Source: CAVPGP01 sp963718065 (GTDB lineage Bacteria; Actinomycetota; Thermoleophilia; Gaiellales; Gaiellaceae). From it: DNA of 64,000 nt. A model generated the notes under the pieces. The model was not told the DNA's origin and searched no databases. It saw only the letters and a program-made list of their open reading frames with translations. Position numbers and translations under genes: made by a program. Below, in pieces: positions 35,452 to 44,184 of this stretch (positions are counted from its first letter, which is position 1; the number at the start of each line of letters is the position of its first letter). The DNA lies in contig CAVQYE010000004.1 of the NCBI GenBank assembly GCA_963718065.1, forward strand, positions 124,001 through 188,000. Reading direction: 5' to 3'.

Positions 35452-37066
35452 CGGACGGGAGTCTTCTCGAGCGGTTCGACGATCTGTTCCGGGACTGCGC
35501 CTCCGGCGGCGGCCTCTTCGACGCTGAGCTCGGCCGAGCGGTGCAACGTCGTCCGGAGGGGCACTTCCTTGAGGAGCCAGGAGAGAGCGAACGGGATGAC
35601 CGCGATCGCCATGCCCCAGAGGAAGACGCCGTGGAGGGAGTGCGAGAACGCCTGCAGGAAGTCGGCGTGCACGGTCAGGCGGCAGCTGCTGGGCGGCGGC
35701 CGGGCTGAGCTGGACGCCGCTGCCGAGCTGCGCGACGACGGCGCGCGGGAAGTGCGTGAGCGCGTCGGAGAGCCGCGTCGGCGAAGATCGTGCCGAAGAT
35801 CGCGACGCCGAAGGAGCCGCCGACCGAGCGGAAGAACGTCGCGGTCGAGGTCGCGACGCCGATGTTCTCCGGATGCGGCGTCGTTCTGGACGACGAGCAC
35901 GAGCACCTGCATCACGAGCCCGATGCCGATGCCGACGACGAGCATGTAGACCGACGCGAGCCAGGGTGCGGTGCCGACGCCGAGCCGCGAGAGGAGGAAC
36001 ATGCCGACGACGAGGATCGCCGTGCCGGCGATCGGGAAGATCCGGTAGCGGCCGATGCGGCTGATCGCGCGGCCGGAGGCGATCGAGGCGACGAGCAGGC
36101 CGAGCATCAGCGGCAGCATCCGCAGCCCGGAGCTGGTCGGCGCTGGCGCCGTAGACGAGCTGGAGATAGAGCGGGATGAAGATGATCGCGCCGAACATCG
36201 CCATGCCGATGGTGGCGCCGATCGCGCTCGAGACGTTGAAGACGCTGGAGCGAAAGAGCGTCAGCGGCAGGATCGGCTCGACGGCTCGGCGTCTCCTGCC
36301 AGACGAAGGCCGCAAGCAGCGCGACACCGGCGATGCCGAGCCCGATGATCGTCGACGAGCCCCACGGGTACTGCGTGCCGCCCCAGCTCGTGAGCAGGAT
36401 CAGCGACGCGACGCCGCCGGCCAGGAGCGTCGCGCCGAGGTAGTCGATCCGGTGGCGGGTCGTCGGTACGTGTGCAGGTGGAGCCGGAAGACCACGATCA
36501 GGATCGCGAGCGCGCCGATCGGCATGTTGACGTAGAAGACCCAGCGCCAGGAGAGCTGGTCGACGAAGAAGCCGCCGAGCAGCGGCCCTGCGACGGAGGC
36601 GACGGCGAAGACGGAGCCGATCAGACCCATGTAGCGGCCGCGCTGGCGGGGCGGGACGATGTCGGCGATGATCGCCTGCGCGCTGACCATCAGCCCGCCG
36701 GCGCCGACGCCCTGCAGCGCGCGGAAGCCGATCAGCTCGCCCATCGACTGGCTCAGGCCGGCGAGCAGCGAGCCGGCGAGGAAGATCACGATCGCGACCA
36801 GGAAGACGGGCTTGCGCCCGTACATGTCGCCGAGCTTGCCGTACATCGGCGTCGAGACCGTCGACGGCCAGCAGGTAGGAGGTGACCACCCAGGAGAGGT
36901 GGTTGAGGCCGCCGAGGTCGCCGACGATCGTCGGCAGCGCGGTCGAGACGATCGTCTGATCGAGCGCCGCGAGGAACATGCCGAGCATCAGCGCGACGAA
37001 CACCGTCGTCAGCGCTCGTCCGGTCAGTCGCCTCATCGTTCTGCGCTCGGGGCTCACGTCGCTCAT
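35448..37066 (-). CDS. EmrB/QacA-type DHA2 exporter (many frame breaks)
   Basis: Drug:proton antiporter of about 540 residues. Readable blocks in order: LAALDQTIVSTALPTIVGDL, MYGKLGDMYGRKPVFLVAI (motif A), RGRYMGLIGSVFAVASVAGP (motif C), GTQYPWGSSTIIGLGIAGVA, then FGAIIFIPLYLQLVYGASA and VHADFLQAFSHSLHGVFLWG. At least six single-base breaks (about 35690, 35780, 35870, 36130, 36290, 36470, 36865) scatter them over three frames. ATG 37066 lies 6 nt after a -10 box TACGGT on the minus strand. Divergent from tetR. Confidence 0.8.
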
Positions 37067-37072
37067 CGCACG

Positions 37073-37115
37073 ACCGTAGCAGATACCGGAGGGTTGCCTC
37101 CGGTTTTGCTATCGT
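37073..37115. promoter_or_regulatory. TetR operator and divergent leaderless promoters
   Basis: Perfect inverted repeat ACCGGAGG-N4-CCTCCGGT (37085-37104) between tetR and the exporter. Plus strand -10 TATCGT (37110-37115) is 6 nt before the tetR ATG; minus strand -10 TACGGT (37078-37073) is 6 nt before the exporter ATG. The repeat sits where the polymerase would contact both promoters. Confidence 0.65.
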
Positions 37116-37121
37116 CTTCTC

Positions 37122-37820
37122 ATGACCGAGATCGCCGGCGAGCAGAAGGGGCAGCGCCGCCATGCGAGGCGGAATCACGAGCTCCTCGTCGCCGCGGCCC
37201 GCGAGGTCTTCGCCGAGCAGGGAGTCGAGGCGTCGCTCGAGGAGATCGCGCGCCGTGCCGGCGTCGGGATCGGCACCCTCTACCGGCACTTCACGACCCG
37301 CGACGCACTCGTGGAGGCGATCCTCGAGCGCCGTCTCGGTGAGTTCATGGCGCTCGCCGAGTCGTCTGCGGCCGAGCCCGACGGCTGGAGCGCGTTCGTT
37401 CAGTTTCTCGAGCGGACGCTGGAGCTCCAGGCCGCCGACCGCCTGCTCAAGGACGTTCTCACGCGCTACCTGCCCGCCGCGGGCAGGCTGTCGAGCGCAC
37501 GCAAGGAGCTGCGCCGGCTGTTCGAGCAGGTCCTCGAGCGAGCCCGAGAGGAAGGCGCGCTCCGCGAGGACTTCACGCTCCCCGATCTCGCTCTGCTCTT
37601 CTGGTCGTTCACGCCGTTGATCGATGCCACCGCCGAGGTCGCGCCGGAAGCGTGGCGGCGCCACCTGCACTGGCTCCTCGACGGGCTGCGAGCCGAAGCG
37701 GCGACTCCGTCCGCTCAGCCGCCGCTCGACGACGCTCAACTTGGCGCGGCAATGGATGCGCTGCGCGAGCAGCGTCTCCGGCGGCGCGCCGCGCCTGCGG
37801 ACGACAAGCCACGCAAGTGA
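37122..37820 (+). CDS. TetR-family repressor
   Basis: 232 residues, intact. The DNA-binding domain is clear: RNHELLVAAAREVFAEQGVE, ASLEEIARRAGVGIGTLYRH, FTTRDALVEAI. The C-terminal ligand domain contains LERTLELQAADRLLKDVL and ends in a basic tail. It is divergent from the EmrB-type exporter with a 55-bp gap holding a 20-bp inverted repeat, so it most likely represses the exporter pair and itself until a drug-like ligand binds. Confidence 0.88.
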   Translation: MTEIAGEQKGQRRHARRNHELLVAAAREVFAEQGVEASLEEIARRAGVGIGTLYRHFTTRDALVEAILERRLGEFMALAESSAAEPDGWSAFVQFLERTLELQAADRLLKDVLTRYLPAAGRLSSARKELRRLFEQVLERAREEGALREDFTLPDLALLFWSFTPLIDATAEVAPEAWRRHLHWLLDGLRAEAATPSAQPPLDDAQLGAAMDALREQRLRRRAAPADDKPRK

Positions 37821-37852
37821 CCGACGCGGCATCAACCATCTAGGCTCGCCGC

Positions 37853-39046
37853 GTGAGTGAGTCGACCGTCGCGGAGCGCTACCTCCGGCTGGGGCTGCAG
37901 GTCGGCCGCCACGTCGACGGGATCGTCGACGCCTACTTCGGGCCGCCGGAGCTGGCGGCCGAGGTCGACGCGGAGCCGCCCGTGGAACCGCGGGCACTCG
38001 TCGCCGAGGCAGAGTCGCTGCTCGACGAGCTCGAGGACGGCTGGCTGCGCGACCAGGTCGTCGGCCTCCGCACCTACGCCGGCGTGCTCGCGGGTGAGTC
38101 CCGCTCGTATGCCGACGAAGTGGAGGGGTGTTACGGCGTGCGGCCGACCTTCACCGACGAAGCCGTCTTCGCCGCCGCGCACGAGCGGCTCGAGGAGCTG
38201 CTTCCCGGTGACGGGACACTCGCCGAGCGGCACGAGCGATGGGAGAAGTCGATCCGCGTGCCCGCCGATCAGGTCGAGCGCCTGGTCGCTGCGGTCATCG
38301 AGGAGGCGCGGGTGTGGACGCGCGGCCTGGTCGAGCTGCCGGACGGCGAGGGCGTCGACCTGGCGATCGTGCACGACGAGCCCTGGATGGCGTTCTGCCA
38401 CTACCTCGGCGACCTGCGCAGCAGAATCGAGGTCAACGTCGACCTGCCTCTGTCGGCGATCGACCTGCTCGTCCTCGCGATCCACGAGACGTATCCCGGG
38501 CACCACGCCGAGCGAGCCTGCAAGGAAGCCGGGCTCGTCCGTGGGCGAGGGCTGCTCGAGGAGACGCTGGTGCTCGTGCCGACGCCGCAGTCGTTGATCG
38601 CCGAGGGGATCGCCGTGCTCGCCCCGGAGCTGCTGCTCGGGAGCGAGGGCGCATCGGCAGTCGCGGCGCTCGTCCGGGAAGCCGGCATCGAGCTCGATCT
38701 CGGGCACGCATTCGCCGTCGTGCGGGCCTTGGACCCGTGCCGGTGGGCCGAGGTCAACGCGGCCTTGATGCTGCACGAGGAGGGAGCGAGCGAGGCCGAG
38801 ACGGAGGCGTATCTCAGGCGCTGGGGCCTGATGAGCCCGGAGCTCGCCGCGCACGTCATCCGCTTCTTCAAGGAGCCGACCTCGCGCACCTACATCGTCA
38901 CGTACCCGGCCGGGCGGGAGCTCTGCCGCTCGTACGTCGCGGGCGAGCCGGAGCGCTTCCGCCGCCTGCTGACCGAGCAGGTGCGCGTCCGCGACCTGCA
39001 ACGAACTCCGACCGGTCCGAACCGAACTGGAGATCCATCAACATGA
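37853..39046 (+). CDS. DUF885-like metallopeptidase-fold protein
   Basis: 397 residues, intact. The zinc-site motif HETYPGHHAERA is that of the DUF885 family, with a later glutamate-containing helix GLLEETLVL and EGIAVLAPELLLG. FFKEPTSRTYIVTYPAGREL near the end is also typical. The protein has no signal peptide. GTG 37853 lies 6 nt after a -10 box TAGGCT (37841-37846), so it is probably leaderless. Peptidase activity is expected from the fold but not proven. Confidence 0.72.
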   Translation: MSESTVAERYLRLGLQVGRHVDGIVDAYFGPPELAAEVDAEPPVEPRALVAEAESLLDELEDGWLRDQVVGLRTYAGVLAGESRSYADEVEGCYGVRPTFTDEAVFAAAHERLEELLPGDGTLAERHERWEKSIRVPADQVERLVAAVIEEARVWTRGLVELPDGEGVDLAIVHDEPWMAFCHYLGDLRSRIEVNVDLPLSAIDLLVLAIHETYPGHHAERACKEAGLVRGRGLLEETLVLVPTPQSLIAEGIAVLAPELLLGSEGASAVAALVREAGIELDLGHAFAVVRALDPCRWAEVNAALMLHEEGASEAETEAYLRRWGLMSPELAAHVIRFFKEPTSRTYIVTYPAGRELCRSYVAGEPERFRRLLTEQVRVRDLQRTPTGPNRTGDPST

Positions 39047-39047
39047 T

Positions 39048-39078
39048 TTGATACATCAACTAGAATTGATGTAGTATC
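39048..39078 (+). promoter_or_regulatory. Promoter and operator of the ArsR-arsenate reductase gene
   Basis: -35 TTGATA (39048-39053), 18-bp spacer, -10 TAGTAT (39072-39077), 8 nt, ATG. An inverted repeat CATCAA-N6-TTGATG (39054-39071) fills the spacer exactly, the normal place for an ArsR-type repressor to block polymerase. Confidence 0.7.
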
Positions 39079-39085
39079 GGCGGCG

Positions 39086-39829
39086 ATGGAGACGAAGCCA
39101 CCGCCGCTGTTCCAATTGGCCGGCCACCCGCTGAGATGGCAGCTCCTGAGTGAGCTCGCCGGGAGCGATCGCCGCGTCCGGGAGCTGACCGGCTCGCTCG
39201 GCCAGCCCCAGAGCCTCGTCTCGTATCACCTTCGCCTCCTCCGAGGAGGCGATCTCGTGACGATGCACCGGAGCTCGTACGACGGTCGCGACGCGTACTA
39301 CAGCCTCAATCTGCCGCGGTACGGCGAACTCCTTGCCGCCACGGATGCGTTCAGGCCCGCTCGAGTCGTGCGGCCGAAGACGATACGAGTGCTGTTTCTC
39401 TGCACGGGCAACAGCGCCCGGTCGCAGATCGCCGAAGCGATGGCGGAGCACCTTTCCGGAGGCGTGATCAGAGCCGAGAGCGCGGGGAGCCTCCCGAAGG
39501 CTCTGCACGCGAACGCTGTCCGGGTGATGCGCGACCGCGGGATCGACATTTCCGGCAACAGGACAAAGCCGCTGACGATCTTCAGCCGCAGGCGGTTCGA
39601 CTACGTGATCAGCCTCTGCGACCGCGTGCGCGAGGTCTGCCCGGAGTTCCCCGGCGAGCCCGCGACGACTCACTGGAGCGTTGTCGACCCCGCCGCCACG
39701 CCGGGTGATGACGCCGAGACCCTCCCCGTCTTCGAGCGGACGGCGATCGAGGTCGAGGCACGCATCCGTTTCCTGCTCCATCGGCTCGACGTCGAGGGAG
39801 TGCCAGACCGAAGAAAGGACTCACGATGA
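39086..39829 (+). CDS. ArsR regulator fused to thioredoxin-type arsenate reductase
   Basis: 247 residues, intact. Residues 1-90 form an ArsR winged helix (LRWQLLSELAG, LGQPQSLVSYHLRLLRGG). Residues 98-235 form a low-molecular-weight-phosphatase-type arsenate reductase: P-loop C106-TGNSA-R112, the second pair C178 and C185 (CDRVREVC, the same 7-residue spacing as C82/C89 of pI258 ArsC) and D201-P. The only three cysteines are these catalytic ones; the HTH part has none of the usual arsenite-binding cysteines. Likely reduces arsenate using thioredoxin and controls its own operon. Confidence 0.85.
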   Translation: METKPPPLFQLAGHPLRWQLLSELAGSDRRVRELTGSLGQPQSLVSYHLRLLRGGDLVTMHRSSYDGRDAYYSLNLPRYGELLAATDAFRPARVVRPKTIRVLFLCTGNSARSQIAEAMAEHLSGGVIRAESAGSLPKALHANAVRVMRDRGIDISGNRTKPLTIFSRRRFDYVISLCDRVREVCPEFPGEPATTHWSVVDPAATPGDDAETLPVFERTAIEVEARIRFLLHRLDVEGVPDRRKDSR

Positions 39830-40317
39830 AGCTCCCGTATCAGGAGCCCCTCGTTCCGATCGAGCCGGGCGAGCGGCAGATTCCCGAGCCGCCGCGGCGC
39901 GGTGAGCCCGGCGGCCCGCCCTGCGGCATCTGTTCGGGGGGCGCGACGTCGGCGGTCTGGTCGGACGACAACTGGACGTTGCATCCGCCTGTCGGCGGCA
40001 GCCTGGCCGGAGCCGTCTGGCTCGCAAGCCGGGTCCACGCGGATTCGTTCTCGGATTTGCCGGACGAGGTGGCGGCCGAGTTCGGACCGGTCGCAGCGCG
40101 GGTCGAGCGGGCGATCCTCGCGCTCGGTGACGTCGGGCGCGTGCACCTTTACCGCTGGGGCGACGGCGGCGCGCATTTCCACGTCTGGTTCATCCCGCGC
40201 CCGCTCGGGATGGTCGAGGCGGCGGGCATGATGCTTCCGCTCTGGGAGGACGTCCTGCCGAACGTGCCGGACGAAGAGCTGGCAGACGCCGCCCGTCGCG
40301 TCGCAGCTGCGATGTGA
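39826..40317 (+). CDS. HIT-like domain protein
   Basis: 163 residues, intact. The H-x-H motif in DGGAHFHVWFIPRP resembles the histidine triad of HIT nucleotide hydrolases/transferases, and an N-terminal PPCGIC could bind zinc. The middle contains DNWTLHPPVGGSLAGAVWL. ATG 39826 overlaps the arsenate reductase stop (ATGA), so it is translated with it. The third histidine is not at the usual spacing, so the assignment is by pattern only. Role in the arsenic operon is unknown. Confidence 0.6.
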   Translation: MKLPYQEPLVPIEPGERQIPEPPRRGEPGGPPCGICSGGATSAVWSDDNWTLHPPVGGSLAGAVWLASRVHADSFSDLPDEVAAEFGPVAARVERAILALGDVGRVHLYRWGDGGAHFHVWFIPRPLGMVEAAGMMLPLWEDVLPNVPDEELADAARRVAAAM

Positions 40318-41579
40318 CCTCGGGCGGCGCCCTCGCCCGGAGGCTCGGCACGACCGACGCGGTCGTGATCGGACTCGGCTCGATGATCGGCGCGGGCGTC
40401 TTCTCGGCGTTCGCGCCGGCCGCCGCCGCGGCGGGGAGCGGCCTGCTGATCGGGCTCGTGCTCGCCGCGGGCGTGGCGTACTGCAACGCCGTCGCCTCTG
40501 CGCAACTCGCTGCGCAGTATCCGACCTCGGGCGGGACGTACGTCTACGGCCGCGAGCAGCTCGGCGAGTGGTGGGGCTTCCTCGCCGGCTTCGGGTTCGT
40601 CGTCGGAAAGACCGCGTCGTGCGCGGCGATGGCGCTCACGTTCGGCTCGTACCTCGTTTATGGATCAGGGTGGGGAGGCCGTGCGGCGGCGCTCGTTGCG
40701 GTCGCCGTCCTGACCGCCGCGAACCTCAGAGGCATCTCACGGACGGCAGGCATAGCGCGCGTCCTCGTCGCCGGTTCGATCCTTGCACTCGTCGTCGTCG
40801 TGGTCGCAATCGCGGCGAGCGGCAACGCGTCCTGGTCGACGCTCGATTCAGGCTCGACGTTCGTCCACGGCGGCGTCTACGGCGTGCTCCAGGCCGCCGG
40901 CCTCCTCTTCTTCGCGTTCGCCGGGTACGCACGGATCGCGACGCTCGGCGAGGAAGTGCGCGATCCGGCGCGCACGATTCCTCGTGCGATCCCGCTGGCA
41001 CTCGGGATCACGGTCGTCCTGTACGTGGTCGTCGGGGTCGCGGCGCTCGCCGCCGCAGGCCCGGATGTGCTTGCCGCCAGCACGGCTCCGATCGCGGACG
41101 CCGTCAAGGCGGTGGGCGCGAGCTGGTCGCTTCCGGTCGTCCGCGCCGGCGCCGCAGTCGCGAGCCTGGGGGCGCTGCTGGCGTTGATCGCGGGGATCGG
41201 CCGGACCGTGCTCGCGATGGCTCGCTCGGGTGACCTGCCTCGTCCGCTCGCAGATGTTGATTCACGTCACCAGGTCCCGGCGCGGGCCGAGCTTGCGGTC
41301 GCCGCCGTGGTTGCGTTGCTCGTGGCGACGACCGATCTTCGCGGCGCGATCGGCTTCTCGTCGTTCGGCGTACTCGTCTACTACGCCGTTGCGAACGCCT
41401 CGGCCTACACCCAGGCTTCCGAGCACCGCCGTTGGCCGCGCGCGTTGAACGTCGCCGGTCTCGTCGGCTGCGTGGTGCTGGTCGCCACGTTGCCCTGGTC
41501 CTCGGTCGCGGCGGGCGTCGCCGTGCTCGCGGTGGGCATCGTGGGCCGGGCGGTGGTTCTCCGGACGCATCCCGGCTGA
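40314..41579 (+). CDS. APC-family amino-acid/polyamine permease
   Basis: 421 residues with about 12 membrane segments. The APC N-terminal helix 1 motif reads VIGLGSMIGAGVFSAFAPAA, and YPTSGGTYVYGREQLGEWWG and FFAFAGYARIATLGEEVRDP (helix 6 end) are typical. GTG 40314 overlaps the HIT-like stop (GTGA), so it is the third gene of the arsR-arsC operon. Arsenical operons normally encode ArsB or Acr3; neither is in the window, so this permease holds an unexpected position. Confidence 0.82.
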   Translation: MTSGGALARRLGTTDAVVIGLGSMIGAGVFSAFAPAAAAAGSGLLIGLVLAAGVAYCNAVASAQLAAQYPTSGGTYVYGREQLGEWWGFLAGFGFVVGKTASCAAMALTFGSYLVYGSGWGGRAAALVAVAVLTAANLRGISRTAGIARVLVAGSILALVVVVVAIAASGNASWSTLDSGSTFVHGGVYGVLQAAGLLFFAFAGYARIATLGEEVRDPARTIPRAIPLALGITVVLYVVVGVAALAAAGPDVLAASTAPIADAVKAVGASWSLPVVRAGAAVASLGALLALIAGIGRTVLAMARSGDLPRPLADVDSRHQVPARAELAVAAVVALLVATTDLRGAIGFSSFGVLVYYAVANASAYTQASEHRRWPRALNVAGLVGCVVLVATLPWSSVAAGVAVLAVGIVGRAVVLRTHPG

Positions 41580-41590
41580 GCTGGGAGGGA

Positions 41591-42280
41591 TCAGCCGCCC
41601 GTGTCGACCGTTCCGACGAGCACCCTCTCGCCCGACGAGGTCTGATCGCCGTCGGCCAGCTCGCGGGTGACGGTCAGCGTCCCGAAATCCTTCGGGGAGA
41701 CTCCCGCCCACATCGTGACGTTCTTGCCTTCGTTGAAGGTCCCGATCGGCACGAGCACGCCGTCGGCGTTACGCAGCCACGCTTCGTAGAAGCGTCCCCC
41801 GTCGAGACGGGGAAGCTCGGTTGCATCGAGCTCGATCCGCCAGCCCGCGGACGTCCTGGTGAGCTTCGCGTCGCCGGTCGGCCCCGACCCTGGGTCGGGC
41901 GATGCCAGGGCGGCGTGGAAGCTCTCGGCCGATGAGTCCGAGCCCAGTACGCCGACGCCCACCACCCCGATTGCAACGACGAGGGCGGCGGCCGCAGCGG
42001 CGCCGACGCCCACGAAACGACGCGGCGCACGCCCCGTGCGCGAGCGTCGTTGCGCCTCGATCCGCGCCCGCAGGGCCGGCGGCGCCTCGACCCCCTCCGT
42101 CGCGCTCCGCGTGAGGGCGACCGCCCGCTGCTGCTCGGCAAGCTGCTCCGCAAGCTCCGGAGACCTAGCCACTCGCGCTTCGAGCGCGGCGCGCCGTTCC
42201 GGTGCGAGCGATCCGTCCGCAAGCGCCGCCAGTTCGGCGATGTCCCGATCGCGGGTCGCGTCATCTCGACGATGTCTCAT
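41591..42280 (-). CDS. RskA-type anti-sigma factor
   Basis: 229 residues: a cytoplasmic N-terminal part (RDIAELAALADGSLAPERRA, helical and without the zinc H-x3-C-x2-C motif), one membrane segment (VGAAAAAALVVAIGVVGVGVL) and an outer RskA domain with GWRIELDATELPRLDGGRFY, WLRNADGVLVPIGTF and SPKDFGTLTVTRE. This is the usual layout of a membrane anti-sigma. ATG 42280 (or GTG 42286). The nearest ECF sigma is at 43444, not adjacent, so the pairing is inferred. Confidence 0.82.
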   Translation of the reverse strand: MRHRRDDATRDRDIAELAALADGSLAPERRAALEARVARSPELAEQLAEQQRAVALTRSATEGVEAPPALRARIEAQRRSRTGRAPRRFVGVGAAAAAALVVAIGVVGVGVLGSDSSAESFHAALASPDPGSGPTGDAKLTRTSAGWRIELDATELPRLDGGRFYEAWLRNADGVLVPIGTFNEGKNVTMWAGVSPKDFGTLTVTRELADGDQTSSGERVLVGTVDTGG

Positions 42281-42429
42281 CGACACGGCACCGCCAAGGG
42301 TAACGCCCCGCCGCGGAGGCGAAGCGAATTCGGATTGGGAGCCAAAGAGACCATCGCACTCAAGAGGACACCGTTTGGCCGCAGCTATTCCCGCACCTGC
42401 AACCGGATTCCACGGTGCTCTCTCGTCCA

Positions 42430-42457
42430 GGAATAGACGGGCGACGGCCGGTGTCTT
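42430..42457 (+). promoter_or_regulatory. ECF-type promoter A
   Basis: GGAATA (42430-42435), 14-nt spacer, GGTGTCTT (42450-42457), i.e. GGAAT-N18-GTC. Same elements as promoters B (44121) and C (45977), and the leader ends in a shared CGGAAAGGAAG before the start. Confidence 0.65.
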
Positions 42458-42495
42458 CAGCGGAGAGATCAACCACTTCGGAAAGGAAGGCACCC

Positions 42496-42918
42496 ATGAC
42501 CTCGAAGCTTCAGCAAACTGCCCCCGGCACCGCCCGGCGCGTGCTGATCGTCGCTCTCGATGCTGCGATCCCCGTCGAGGCGCCGGCCGCCGATGTGCTC
42601 GTCGTGGCACCGGCACTCAACTCCTGGCTTCGGCACTGGCTGTCCGACGAAGACGCAGCTCGCCGGCGCGCGGAGGAACGGGCAGCCTCGTTCGTCGGGC
42701 GCCTGATCCAAAGCGGAGCTCGTGCCGAGGGACGCGCCGGCGACGCCGATCCGCTGCAGGCGATCGCGGACGCGCTGCCGACGTTCCCGGCAGACGTGAT
42801 CGTGATCGCGGCACCGCCCGAGCACTCGGGGCTCGCCCACGACCTCGCGTCGCGCGCGCGGGCCCGATTCGGACTCCCGATCCGCTCCGCCGGCGAGTCG
42901 CTCTCGATCGCGGCGTAG
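42496..42918 (+). CDS. Hypothetical protein, Usp-like alternating fold
   Basis: 140 residues, not firmly recognised. The pattern RRVLIVALDAAIP, ADVLVVAPALNSWLRHWLSD, FVGRLIQSGARAEGR and FPADVIVIAAPPE alternates beta and alpha as in universal-stress-like or Rossmann-type domains. GGAAAGGAAG precedes the ATG. It is preceded by ECF-type promoter A and so should belong to the same stress regulon as the genes at 44185 and 46045. Confidence 0.6.
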   Translation: MTSKLQQTAPGTARRVLIVALDAAIPVEAPAADVLVVAPALNSWLRHWLSDEDAARRRAEERAASFVGRLIQSGARAEGRAGDADPLQAIADALPTFPADVIVIAAPPEHSGLAHDLASRARARFGLPIRSAGESLSIAA

Positions 42919-42937
42919 CGGTCGTCGATTGGTGTCG

Positions 42938-43234
42938 TCACGAGTAGAACACCGGCATCAGCTCGGCGGACGCCGTCGGAAGATGGGCGAATGGGTGGTA
43001 GAAGGCGTCGAGGGCCTGGTCGCGAGCGACGTTGAAGAGCAGCGTCTCCTCGGTTGCAGATTGCCGGAGCTCGATGCTCGTGCTGTCGTCATGAGGGCTC
43101 CAATAGAGCGTGACCTCGATGCCGCCGCCAGCCCGACGGGCGAGCTCGCGCCGAGGGTGAAAGAGGACGCGGCCGGGGGCGTGCAGTGTTTCCCAGTCGA
43201 AGGTCGGGTCGGTGGCAGGCTTTCTCGCGGTCAC
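42938..43234 (-). CDS. Hypothetical protein
   Basis: 98 residues, no named function. Text: GGIEVTLYWSPHDDSTSIEL, TEETLLFNVARDQALDAFYH, PFAHLP. It looks like a small cytoplasmic beta-alpha protein found in actinobacteria. GTG 43234 has GGAG upstream. It faces the gene at 42496, with stops about 20 nt apart. Confidence 0.6.
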   Translation of the reverse strand: MTARKPATDPTFDWETLHAPGRVLFHPRRELARRAGGGIEVTLYWSPHDDSTSIELRQSATEETLLFNVARDQALDAFYHPFAHLPTASAELMPVFYS

Positions 43235-43443
43235 GGTCGTTCACTCCTTCTCGGTTGCGAGTACATCGCTGTGTGTGGATCACTGGTCACTCACACAAGG
43301 ACTCCGCGGCGGCGCGGATATTCCTGGCGCACACGGCGGCGGAATGACGGACGCCGAGCATTCGTTGGAAGCGGCGTGAACGCCGTGCAACAGCGGCTGC
43401 GTGGAGACCTTCGACTGAAGTTGGGAAGGCTCGCCCCAAAGGT

Positions 43444-44070
43444 GTGAGCGCCGGCGACTCAGGCCTCGGCTCGAGTGACCCGTCCGGGGTTGTCGGCTCC
43501 CAGACAGAGCTCACGAGCGCCGACTCGCAGACGTATGCTCGCCAGGCTGGATCCGGCGCCAGCAGCAACCTCATGGAGCGTGCGCTCGACCCCGCCCGAC
43601 TCGGAGACCACCTCGACCGGCTCTACCGGGCCGCTTGGGCGCTCTGCGGCTCGCGGGAGGACGCCGAGGACATCGTTCAGGAGACCTACGCGCGGGTGCT
43701 CGCGCGTCCGCGTCTGCTCCGCAACGAGGACGACCTCGGCTACCTGCTGCGAGCGCTACGCAATACCTTCCTGAACCGGAGGCGGACGGAGAGCCGCCGG
43801 CTTCGGCCCGGGCCGTTACCCGACCAGCTCGACCTCGTCGCCGATCCGCACGCGCTCCAGCCGCAGGCCGCGCTCGAGGCCGGCGAGCTCTATGCCGCGA
43901 TCGCAGCGCTTCCGGATGATTTCCGCGACGTCCTGGTTGCCGTCGACATCACCGGCCTCTCCTACAAGGAGACGGCGCGCGCCTTGCGCATCCGCGAAGG
44001 CACCGTGATGAGCCGCCTCTACCGCGCCCGCCAGCAGGTCGTCCGCCGCGTCGAGGGCGGCGCAGCCTGA
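43444..44070 (+). CDS. ECF RNA polymerase sigma factor
   Basis: Sigma-70 family protein with regions 2 and 4 only. Region 2: LYRAAWALCGSREDAEDIVQ, ETYARVLARPRLL, RNTFLNRRR. Region 4: FRDVLVAVDITGLSYKETAR, ALRIREGTVMSRLYRARQQV. Homology begins at ATG 43573 (165 residues), while the frame opens at GTG 43444, so the start is uncertain. It lies among three genes that share the GGAAT-N17/18-GTC promoter and near an RskA-type anti-sigma, so it is the best candidate to read those promoters. Confidence 0.85.
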   Translation: MSAGDSGLGSSDPSGVVGSQTELTSADSQTYARQAGSGASSNLMERALDPARLGDHLDRLYRAAWALCGSREDAEDIVQETYARVLARPRLLRNEDDLGYLLRALRNTFLNRRRTESRRLRPGPLPDQLDLVADPHALQPQAALEAGELYAAIAALPDDFRDVLVAVDITGLSYKETARALRIREGTVMSRLYRARQQVVRRVEGGAA

Positions 44071-44097
44071 TCGAGCGAACTTCCGATTCGCAGCGAG

Positions 44098-44120
44098 CAC
44101 GCCGGTGTTGTTCCGGCGTG
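44098..44120 (+). terminator. Hairpin after the ECF sigma gene
   Basis: Perfect 8-bp stem CACGCCGG / CCGGCGTG with a 7-nt T-rich loop, 27 nt after the sigma stop and abutting the -35 box of promoter B. Likely ends the sigma transcript. Confidence 0.5.
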
Positions 44121-44147
44121 GGAATAGCCGGCGACCGCCGGTGTCTT
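44121..44147 (+). promoter_or_regulatory. ECF-type promoter B
   Basis: GGAATA (44121-44126), 13-nt spacer, GGTGTCTT (44140-44147), i.e. GGAAT-N17-GTC, 37 nt before the start of the calcium-repeat protein gene. Confidence 0.65.
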
Positions 44148-44184
44148 TCCATCCGACAGAGCAACTCCTCGGAAAGGAAGACCC

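Noticed and set aside
37853..39046. M32-type carboxypeptidase as the identity of the HETYPGHH protein
   Set aside because: M32 enzymes have HEXXH with a different following context and about 500 residues; the HETYPGHH motif and length fit DUF885 better.
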